From assembly GCA_964538575.1 (NCBI GenBank), contig CAZIGG010000035.1:1-25508 (forward strand): a stretch of 25,508 nt of DNA. Reading direction: 5' to 3'. The number at the start of each line of letters is the position of its first letter. Within the stretch, counting starts at the first letter, position 1. Positions 1 to 5,727 of the stretch are shown in pieces. The notes beneath the pieces are model-generated. The model was given only the letters and a program-made list of their open reading frames with translations. It made no database searches and had not been told where the DNA came from. Source of the stretch: UBA2336 sp964538575. GTDB taxonomy: Bacteria > Bacteroidota > Bacteroidia > Cytophagales > Cyclobacteriaceae. The translations under genes and the position numbers were made by a program.

Positions 1-1301
1 ATTTGCCGGATGGCTACCGCATTGGCGTACACATTGCCGATGTAACGCATTATGTTGATCCCAATTCAGAATTGGAGAAAGAAGCATTTGATCGCGCAAC
101 TTCGGTTTACCTGGTAGACAGAACAATTCCGATGCTTCCGGAAAGATTATCGAACGGACTTTGTTCGTTACGTCCAAAAGAAGACAAGTTCACTTTCTCA
201 GCCGTGTTTGAGATGGATAGAGATGCCAACATTAAAAAAGAGTGGTTTGGCCGAACGGTCATCCATTCCGATCATCGCTTTTCGTATGAGGGCGCACAGG
301 AAGTGTTGGAAACTAAACAAGGTCCATTTGTAAAAGAATTAAATCTCCTGAACGATTTAGCACACAAGTTGCGCAAAGATCGCTTCAAGCAGGGCGCGGT
401 AAATTTTGAAACAACGGAAGTGAAATTCAAACTTGACGAAAAAGGTAAACCGCTCGCGGTCATCCCGAAAGTGCGGAAAGATGCGCACAAGTTGATTGAA
501 GAGTTTATGCTGCTCGCCAATAGACAAGTTGCAAGATTTATCTACAACATGAAGAAAGGTGAAGAACGGAATACATTCGTCTATCGTACACACGATAATC
601 CCGATCCTGAAAAGCTTCAGAACTTTGCGTTGTTCGCCAAACAGTTCGGCCACAAGTTGAACGTAGAAGGTAATGGCGTTTCACGTTCATTAAATAAATT
701 AATGGATGAAGTGGAGGGCAAGCCAGAGCAAAATGTATTGCAATCACTCGCGGTACGCGCGATGGCAAAAGCCAAATACACCACAGAAGCAAAAGGTCAC
801 TTTGGATTGGCGTTCGATCACTACTCACACTTTACATCCCCGATCAGGCGTTATCCAGACATGATGGTGCATCGCTTGTTGCAGCATTATCTCGACAAGG
901 GAAAATCGGTGAACAAAAAAGATTTTGAAGAAAAATCATTGCATTCTTCTGAGCGCGAAAAACGCGCAGCAGACGCTGAACGTGCTTCTATCAAATACAA
1001 GCAGGTTGAGTACATGGCTATGATGGACAAGAGCAAAGTCTACGATGGTATTATCTCAGGTGTAACCGAATGGGGAATTTTCATTGAGATCATCGAAACG
1101 AAATGCGAAGGCATGATCCGCCTGGCGGATATGGAAGATGACTTTTACGAGTTCGATGAAAAGAGCTACAGCATTATCGGCCGCAGAAGAAGAAAGATTT
1201 ATACGCTGGGCGACCCGGTTCGGGTGAAGATCAAGAAAACGGATGTTGACAGGCGAACGATTGATTTGGTATTCGCAAGGGAAGGTCAATCCGCTGTTTG
1301 A
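1..1301 (+). CDS. rnr: Ribonuclease R (RNB family), 5'-truncated
   Basis: This is the C-terminal part of RNase R, a processive 3'-5' exoribonuclease that degrades structured RNA. The frame is open at the window edge, so the N-terminal cold-shock domains and the catalytic Asp cluster of the RNB domain lie upstream. The visible part begins at the conserved stretch GVHIADVTHYVDP, continues through the RNB core with HYSHFTSPIRRYPDMMVHRL near residues 275-295 of the visible frame, and ends in an S1 RNA-binding domain (about residues 345-425, VYDGIISGVTEWGIFIEI). The last residues after S1 are short, without the long basic tail seen in E. coli RNase R. The TTG at 3 is not the true start because homology clearly extends before it. 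No clear terminator follows, and a promoter for the next module begins within 30 bases of the stop. Confidence 0.95.
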   Translation, partial: LPDGYRIGVHIADVTHYVDPNSELEKEAFDRATSVYLVDRTIPMLPERLSNGLCSLRPKEDKFTFSAVFEMDRDANIKKEWFGRTVIHSDHRFSYEGAQEVLETKQGPFVKELNLLNDLAHKLRKDRFKQGAVNFETTEVKFKLDEKGKPLAVIPKVRKDAHKLIEEFMLLANRQVARFIYNMKKGEERNTFVYRTHDNPDPEKLQNFALFAKQFGHKLNVEGNGVSRSLNKLMDEVEGKPEQNVLQSLAVRAMAKAKYTTEAKGHFGLAFDHYSHFTSPIRRYPDMMVHRLLQHYLDKGKSVNKKDFEEKSLHSSEREKRAADAERASIKYKQVEYMAMMDKSKVYDGIISGVTEWGIFIEIIETKCEGMIRLADMEDDFYEFDEKSYSIIGRRRRKIYTLGDPVRVKIKKTDVDRRTIDLVFAREGQSAV

Positions 1302-1325
1302 TACGAATAAGCTTAGCTCTTTTAA

Positions 1326-1356
1326 TTTGACTTTTACACACTGATTGGTAACTTTG
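1326..1356 (+). promoter_or_regulatory. Bacteroidota-type promoter of the PIN toxin-antitoxin module
   Basis: TTTG at 1326-1329 and TAACTTTG at 1349-1356 are separated by 19 bases, a full match to the Bacteroidota primary-sigma consensus TTTG-N19-TAnnTTTG. The ATG of the downstream gene is at 1360, only 3 bases after the -7 element, so transcription should start at or within a few bases of the ATG. Confidence 0.7.
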
Positions 1357-1359
1357 ATC

Positions 1360-1575
1360 ATGATTATTGAAAGGAAAAAAGGCGAAATTATTATCCGAAT
1401 TCCTTCTTCGGTTGATACCCGCGAAATTCAGGACGTGTTGGATTTTATCCGCTTCAAAGAATTGACCTCTGCGTTTAATGTCAGGCAAACTACTGTAAAC
1501 AAACTGGCGTCATCAATTAACAGTAAATGGTGGAAGAAAAACGCCAAAAAAATTCTGAATGAGGGTAGTCGTTGA
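1360..1575 (+). CDS. Antitoxin-like small protein upstream of a PIN toxin
   Basis: This encodes 71 aa if it starts at the ATG at 1360; an in-frame TTG at 1345 would lie upstream of the promoter -7 element and is disfavoured. The protein has a short beta-rich start (MIIERKKGEIIIRIP), then a helical stretch (TREIQDVLDFIRFKELTS) and a basic, Trp-rich end (SKWWKKNAKKILN). I recognise it only as the kind of small partner that precedes PIN-domain toxins in Bacteroidota. It probably neutralises the PIN protein and may bind the promoter, but no classical ribbon-helix-helix, AbrB or Phd motif is obvious. It overlaps the toxin gene by 17 bases, which suggests translational coupling. The antitoxin role comes from position and size, not from a recognised fold. 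Confidence 0.75.
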   Translation: MIIERKKGEIIIRIPSSVDTREIQDVLDFIRFKELTSAFNVRQTTVNKLASSINSKWWKKNAKKILNEGSR

Positions 1576-2002
1576 TACGAACATTGTATTTAGCGCAATA
1601 CTTAATTCTTCCAGCAACATTGGAAAAATACTGATCCATCACCGGCACAAGTTTGAGTTTTATTCGTGCGAATTTTTAAAAGATGAAATTTTCAGCCATC
1701 GATCCAAACTACTTAAACTCACAAAACTAGACGGAGAAAGTCTGGACGAATTAATTACACTGAGCATCAAACGAATTCAATTTATCGACCACCGAATTTT
1801 ACCCGAACGCGACTGGGTTTATGCGGTGACCCTGCTTTCTAAAATTGATTTAAAAGACGCTCCCTTCGTGGCGCTTGCGCGACACCTGCGTGCAAAACTA
1901 TGGACTGGAGATAACCAGCTGCGCAGGGGATTGGTGAACCATGGTTTTCACAGCCAACTTGTTTCAACAGCAGACCTTCTTAACCGGCTTGACAAAAGCT
2001 AA
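1559..2002 (+). CDS. PIN-domain toxin (COG1569-like putative ribonuclease)
   Basis: This encodes a 147-aa PIN-domain protein, the family of Mg2+-dependent ribonucleases that includes VapC. The four acidic positions expected in the active site are visible: D6 in VVVDTNIV, E43 in the segment after CEFLKDE, D100 in IDLKDAPFVALA and D118 in LWTGDNQL. The N-terminal pattern DTNIVFSAIL and the length fit the COG1569 type (putative toxin-antitoxin toxin component, PIN family). The gene starts inside the upstream antitoxin-like gene and ends 2 bases before the polyprenyl synthase gene, so all three are probably on one transcript. The RNA target cannot be told from sequence. All catalytic residues are intact, so the toxin is likely active unless held by its partner. 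Confidence 0.88.
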   Translation: MRVVVDTNIVFSAILNSSSNIGKILIHHRHKFEFYSCEFLKDEIFSHRSKLLKLTKLDGESLDELITLSIKRIQFIDHRILPERDWVYAVTLLSKIDLKDAPFVALARHLRAKLWTGDNQLRRGLVNHGFHSQLVSTADLLNRLDKS

Positions 2003-2004
2003 TC

Positions 2005-2979
2005 ATGAATACTCTAAAAGATTATTCTACGTGGATCGAGCAGGAGATCAAAAAAAACAAGTACGGTGCAACTCCGGCTACGCTGTATGAACCCATCCGC
2101 TACCTGATGGCGATTGGCGGCAAACGCTTACGACCAATTTTAGTATTACTCTCCTACTCTTTGTATAAAGACGATCCCAAAAGCATTGTTCCCTACGCAA
2201 CAGCCGTAGAACTGTTCCACAATTTCACCCTCATGCACGATGACATCATGGACAACGCGCCCTTGCGCAGGGGCAACGTAACCGTGCATGAAAAATGGAA
2301 TGTGAACACCGCCATTCTTGCAGGCGATGTGATGCAGGTGAAAGTATATGACATGCTGCTGCCGCTACCGGCTGAAACATTGAAGACGGTAATCACTTTT
2401 TTCAATCAATGCGCTACTGAAGTCTGCGAAGGCCAGCAGTGGGATATGGAATTTGAAACCATGAACACCGTTACTGAGGCGCAGTATATTGAGATGATCC
2501 GACAGAAAACTGCCGTGTTACTCGGCTTTAGCCTGGAGTTGGGGGCTATCCTGGCGGGCGCACCGGTAGAAGACCGGAAGCTTTTGCGTGAATTTGGCGT
2601 AAACATTGGAATCGGATTTCAATTGAAAGACGATTTACTGGACGCATACGCAGACCCAAAGAAATTCGGCAAACAAGTCGGTGGCGACATCATCGCGAAC
2701 AAAAAGACTTATTTGTTGATCAAAGCACTGGAGAAAGCAAAAGGCAAAACAAAAAAAGAGCTTCGCGTACAGCTCTCGTTAACGAAATTCAATAAGGCTA
2801 AAAAGGTAAAAGCGATTAAAGAGATTTATAATTCGCTTGGCGTTCCGGCTTTGGCTGAAAAAAAGATCAATCATTACTTTACCAAAGGCTTCAACGCCCT
2901 TGACAGACTGAACATCGCTCCCGGTAAAAAACAGAGCCTCGTTATGTTTGCGAAAGATCTGATCGGGCGACAGTCGTAG
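2005..2979 (+). CDS. Polyprenyl diphosphate synthase (trans-isoprenyl)
   Basis: This 324-aa trans-prenyltransferase joins isopentenyl diphosphate units to an allylic diphosphate, making precursors for quinone side chains, carotenoids or other isoprenoids. The first Asp-rich motif is DDIMD at residues 79-83, followed by NAPLRRG; the second is DDLLD at 209-213, in GFQLKDDLLDAYAD. KRLRP near residues 40-44 and QKTA near 172 bind the substrates. The first motif has DDxxD spacing rather than the DDxxxxD of IspA-type farnesyl diphosphate synthases. An aromatic Phe lies five residues before it, a feature of short-chain (C15-C20) enzymes, so a geranylgeranyl-type product is plausible; this is inference. 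The gene follows the PIN toxin by 2 bases and overlaps the convergent glycosyltransferase by 38 bases. Confidence 0.92.
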   Translation: MNTLKDYSTWIEQEIKKNKYGATPATLYEPIRYLMAIGGKRLRPILVLLSYSLYKDDPKSIVPYATAVELFHNFTLMHDDIMDNAPLRRGNVTVHEKWNVNTAILAGDVMQVKVYDMLLPLPAETLKTVITFFNQCATEVCEGQQWDMEFETMNTVTEAQYIEMIRQKTAVLLGFSLELGAILAGAPVEDRKLLREFGVNIGIGFQLKDDLLDAYADPKKFGKQVGGDIIANKKTYLLIKALEKAKGKTKKELRVQLSLTKFNKAKKVKAIKEIYNSLGVPALAEKKINHYFTKGFNALDRLNIAPGKKQSLVMFAKDLIGRQS

Positions 2980-4159
2980 CCGAATCGTAGATGACTACTA
3001 TTTTAAGCCACTCATCACAAAGCTTTTTGCGTGTATAGCGCTGTTCGGCAAGGGCGCGACTATTCCTTTGACAGGTGTTCAGCAAGTCCCTGTTCATTAC
3101 ATACTCAGTGATCTTCTTTTCAAAATCTTTCGGGTCCGATGGGTCAACATGGAGTCCGCAAAGATGACCCTCAATCTCTTCCTTAATCCAGCCTTTAAAA
3201 TTCACCACAATCATTTTTCCGGAAGCGAGCGCATCAAAATACTTGTTGGGCGAACCCGTTTCCAGAACCGGTAAAGGCTGGTAGCTGATGAAAGCTGCAT
3301 CGGTTACATTCAATATTTCACCAACACCTTTTCTGTCCTGCATGGGAATAAACGAGACATTGGTAAGCTTGCGCTGCTCCGCTTGCTTCAAAAGAGTTGA
3401 ATGCATGGCTCCGTCTCCGCAAAGGATAAAATGAATGACTGGATTTGTCTTAACAGCTTGCGCACAATCCAGCATCTGCTCAAGGCCATTGGCTAATCCG
3501 AACGTACCGATGTACGATAAGACAAATTTGCCCTCGACATTGAATTTTCCTTCAAGGGCAGGGTTTTTATCAGACGGCCTGTAATAATCAATATCCGCCA
3601 TGTTTGAGATAACGTGAATTTTCTTTCGGGGCGCTTTGGCCGCAATGGCGCTTCTGATTGGTTCCGATAACGCTACGATCGACCTGGATCGTTTATAGAT
3701 CGATTTCTCAAGCGCATACAGGATTTTCTTCAGGACTGGATTTTTAATGATCCCTATCTGTATGGGCGCTTCCGGCCAGAGGTCGCCTACTTCAAAAATG
3801 AACGGAATTTTATAGCGCCATTTAATCCAGCGCGCAGCCAGCCCAATGGTTAACGGTGTTGAGATCGCGTAGCAAACATCATACTCTTTAAACTGGCCGG
3901 CTTCCCGAACGATGCTGAAGACAAATTTCAGGAAAGATAAAATTCGTTTAAAAAATCCAAAGCTGTTGCTGTAGGGTATCGGCAGGTAATGAACTTCAAT
4001 GCCTTCAATCATTTCTTTACGAAAATCATTGCCGTTGTGCGTGGTAATCACCGCAGTGGTGATCCCTTTGTCAACCAAAGCTTTGGCGAGATAATAAGAA
4101 CGCAGCGGCCCTCCTGTTTCAGGGGTATTGAAGTACTGATGCAGGATGAGGACCTTCAT
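2942..4159 (-). CDS. Glycosyltransferase family 4 (GT-B fold)
   Basis: This encodes a 405-aa GT-B glycosyltransferase, starting at the ATG at 4159 (MKVLILHQYFNTPETGG). A longer reading would run through the terminator hairpin at 4173-4205 and is not credible. The N-terminal half has the GT4 pattern of a glycine-rich loop after an N-terminal strand (PETGGPLRSYYLAKAL) and the C-terminal half carries the nucleotide-sugar region around residue 300, GSPNKYFDALASGKMIVV. It resembles WcaI/WbuB-like transferases of surface polysaccharide synthesis, but the sugar donor and acceptor cannot be assigned. No other polysaccharide genes are nearby, so it is an isolated transferase. Its 3' end overlaps the polyprenyl synthase gene on the other strand. 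Confidence 0.88.
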   Translation of the reverse strand: MKVLILHQYFNTPETGGPLRSYYLAKALVDKGITTAVITTHNGNDFRKEMIEGIEVHYLPIPYSNSFGFFKRILSFLKFVFSIVREAGQFKEYDVCYAISTPLTIGLAARWIKWRYKIPFIFEVGDLWPEAPIQIGIIKNPVLKKILYALEKSIYKRSRSIVALSEPIRSAIAAKAPRKKIHVISNMADIDYYRPSDKNPALEGKFNVEGKFVLSYIGTFGLANGLEQMLDCAQAVKTNPVIHFILCGDGAMHSTLLKQAEQRKLTNVSFIPMQDRKGVGEILNVTDAAFISYQPLPVLETGSPNKYFDALASGKMIVVNFKGWIKEEIEGHLCGLHVDPSDPKDFEKKITEYVMNRDLLNTCQRNSRALAEQRYTRKKLCDEWLKIVVIYDSATTVARSDLSQT

Positions 4160-4172
4160 GCCGTAAAGAAAC

Positions 4173-4205
4173 AAAAAAAGACCATCGTTACGGATGGTCT
4201 TTTTT
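4173..4205. terminator. Bidirectional intrinsic terminator
   Basis: Arms GACCATC (4180-4186) and GATGGTC (4193-4199) enclose a 6-base loop, with 7 A on the left and 6 T on the right, so the A and T tracts extend the pairing and give a U-tract in both directions. On the minus strand it follows the stop of the small protein at 4222 by 17 bases and precedes the glycosyltransferase ATG by 13 bases. Confidence 0.85.
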
Positions 4206-4221
4206 GTTACGCACAAATGCT

Positions 4222-4461
4222 TTAATGCTTGTGGTCATGGTGCTGTTCGTTGCGCGAGTAGCCCAGAATATTCAAAACCGCGTTGGAAGATGGTTCCAGT
4301 TGTGCTTTGTCCATTTCAGTTTTCATGGCGCTCATTGACTGGTACAGCTCACGAAGCTCGTTATCGGCCAGCAGGGCTTTATTTATTTCCCGCTCCTCCT
4401 TTTCCGTTGTCTCGTGGTATAGATACCTCATCAGATCGTTTTGGGTAAAAGTTTTTATCAT
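4222..4461 (-). CDS. Small anti-sigma-like protein with His-rich tail
   Basis: This 79-aa protein starts at the ATG at 4461 (MIKTFTQNDLMRYLYHE); a TTG two codons upstream is possible. It overlaps the 3' end of the sigma factor gene by 83 bases, so the two are cotranscribed and probably translationally coupled. The segment from residue 6 to about 45 (DLMRYLYHETTEKEEREINKA, shortened here to its key parts YLYHE, EKEE and LLADNELRELY) resembles the N-terminal helical region of Bacteroidota anti-sigma proteins, but there is no transmembrane helix or periplasmic domain. The C-terminus ends in EQHHDHKH, a possible metal-binding tail. A soluble sigma-binding or sensing role is inferred from position and weak resemblance only. 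Confidence 0.75.
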   Translation of the reverse strand: MIKTFTQNDLMRYLYHETTEKEEREINKALLADNELRELYQSMSAMKTEMDKAQLEPSSNAVLNILGYSRNEQHHDHKH

Positions 4462-5035
4462 AGGCAAGATGGTTTTTAATCATTTTCTTCCTCAGGTTGA
4501 TGAGTGCATACCGCATTCTGCCCAATGCTGTGTTGATACTTACCCCGGTGCGTTCAGCAATTTCCTGAAAGCTCATTTTCAGGTAATGCCTCATAATCAG
4601 CACCTGCTTTTGCTCTTCGGGCAGCTCTTTAATGAGTTCCCGCAGGCGCGTGGCAGTATCTTTCATTATCTGCTTGTCCTCGATGGATTCTTCTGCGAAT
4701 TGCATCGAGTTCAGCAACGGGCTGCCGTCTTCCAAAATAATCTCCGGATAGCGTTTTTCTTTCCGGAAATGGTCGATGGCCAGGTTATGCGCGATTCTAC
4801 TAATCCATGGTAAAAATTTACCTTCCTCATTGTAGCGTCCGCCCCGGATGGTGTTGATTGCCTTGATGAAAGTTTCCTGCAGCAGGTCCTCCGCGATGTA
4901 GCGGTCTTTCACAATCAAGTAAATGGCTGTAAAAACCCTTGATTTGTGCCTGTGGAGGAGAATCTCGAAAGCTTTCTCGTTACCATCCTTATAGCGTGAC
5001 ACCAGCTCGCTGTCACTCCATTTGTTCTGAATCAT
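4379..5035 (-). CDS. ECF RNA polymerase sigma factor (RpoE-like)
   Basis: This encodes a 218-aa sigma-70 family factor of the extracytoplasmic function type, which directs RNA polymerase to a specific promoter set. Region 2 covers about residues 22-92, with the core contact pattern AEDLLQETFIKA and the -10 recognition stretch FLPWISRIAHNLAIDHFRK. Region 4 covers about residues 135-186, with LPEEQKQVLIMRHYLKMSFQ and the helix-turn-helix ERTGVSINTALGRMRYAL. No region 1 or 3 is present, as expected for ECF factors. The last 30 or so residues beyond region 4 are low in recognisable structure and are encoded over the start of the downstream small gene. Its target regulon is unknown. Confidence 0.93.
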   Translation of the reverse strand: MIQNKWSDSELVSRYKDGNEKAFEILLHRHKSRVFTAIYLIVKDRYIAEDLLQETFIKAINTIRGGRYNEEGKFLPWISRIAHNLAIDHFRKEKRYPEIILEDGSPLLNSMQFAEESIEDKQIMKDTATRLRELIKELPEEQKQVLIMRHYLKMSFQEIAERTGVSINTALGRMRYALINLRKKMIKNHLAYDKNFYPKRSDEVSIPRDNGKGGAGNK

Positions 5036-5151
5036 TGTCTCACATTTAGGTAACGTAGAAGTCTATTCGATATTGTTAGGGGGTTTGGTTGAACAATTAG
5101 TTTGAAAAGGTATCAAGTTTCCGGAAATCCGCAAAAAAATTTTGAAAATTC

Positions 5152-5182
5152 TTGTCACAACCGAAAATTCTTAATGTATTTG
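5152..5182 (+). promoter_or_regulatory. Possible promoter of the acidic-tail protein gene
   Basis: TTG at 5152-5154 and TGTATTTG at 5175-5182 are 20 bases apart. This matches the Bacteroidota pattern with one mismatch (TG for TA in the -7 element) and lies 28 bases upstream of the ATG at 5211. The 175-base gap 5036-5210 between divergent genes must also hold the sigma factor promoter, for which no convincing match was found. Confidence 0.4.
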
Positions 5183-5210
5183 CCATTGATTTTTTGCGTA
5201 TTTAAAGTGT

Positions 5211-5594
5211 ATGGCCAATCCGAAGAAGCGTCTCATTAAAAGTCTGGATACCCTGAGCGAAGACCTCAAAGAGCTTATTAAACGTCAATACCCGAACGGG
5301 TATGAAAGTAACATCACCCGCATTGTGAGCCCCAAAAAGGAGCAGCTTTTCGTGTTTCCGCTGGAAACGGAGGATGCCATCTACCTAGTAAAGATCCCGG
5401 TCACCAAAAACAGTGATGGCGGCTACGACATGGAGAAAGAAAACAAGGAGGATTTCGGTGACGAACGCGGGGAAGATCTTGCGGATGACGAGGGCGGAGA
5501 TGACGAAGCCGAAAGCGAAGGTGATGACTATGACAGTGAAGGTGGCGGAAAGTCACGCAAGGAAGGTAGCTACGACCCTGATTTCGATAATTAA
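5211..5594 (+). CDS. Conserved hypothetical protein with acidic tail
   Basis: This encodes 127 aa in two parts. Residues 1-75 form a compact, probably folded domain (MANPKKRLIKSLDTL, LKELIKRQYPNGYE, FVFPLETEDAIYLVKIP) that I recognise as a type widespread and uncharacterised in Bacteroidota. Residues 76-127 are a low-complexity tail very rich in Asp, Glu and Gly (GDDEAESEGDDYDSEGGG) and almost certainly disordered. There is no signal peptide or membrane segment, so it is probably cytoplasmic. Acidic tails of this kind can mimic nucleic acid or bind basic proteins, but no function can be assigned here. It stands alone between its own likely promoter and a terminator hairpin. Confidence 0.85.
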   Translation: MANPKKRLIKSLDTLSEDLKELIKRQYPNGYESNITRIVSPKKEQLFVFPLETEDAIYLVKIPVTKNSDGGYDMEKENKEDFGDERGEDLADDEGGDDEAESEGDDYDSEGGGKSRKEGSYDPDFDN

Positions 5595-5600
5595 TTTCTC

Positions 5601-5655
5601 AAGTAAAGATTTTTACTTTCTCAGAACACCATCCTCCCCGATGGTGTTCTTGCTT
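5601..5655 (+). terminator. Terminator region with two hairpins
   Basis: Right after the stop, AAGTAAA (5601-5607) pairs with TTTACTT (5612-5618). A stronger stem follows: AGAACACCAT (5623-5632) and ATGGTGTTCT (5641-5650), a 10-bp perfect arm with an 8-base loop, then a broken T-run (TGCTTTT). It probably ends transcription of the acidic-tail gene before uvrA. Confidence 0.7.
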
Positions 5656-5727
5656 TTGAACTTGTCCGGTTCATTTCAGGTTTCTGATAGGATGGGGCAA
5701 CGTGTTTTCCTATTTTAGCCGATTCGC

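Noticed and set aside
4160..4216. N-terminal extension of the glycosyltransferase
   Set aside because: The extension would translate the terminator hairpin; the GT4 fold starts cleanly at MKVLILHQ from the ATG at 4159.
4283..4813. Open frame of 176 codons on the plus strand across the sigma factor operon
   Set aside because: It lies antisense to conserved sigma regions 2-4 and the overlapping small gene, and has no domain signal.
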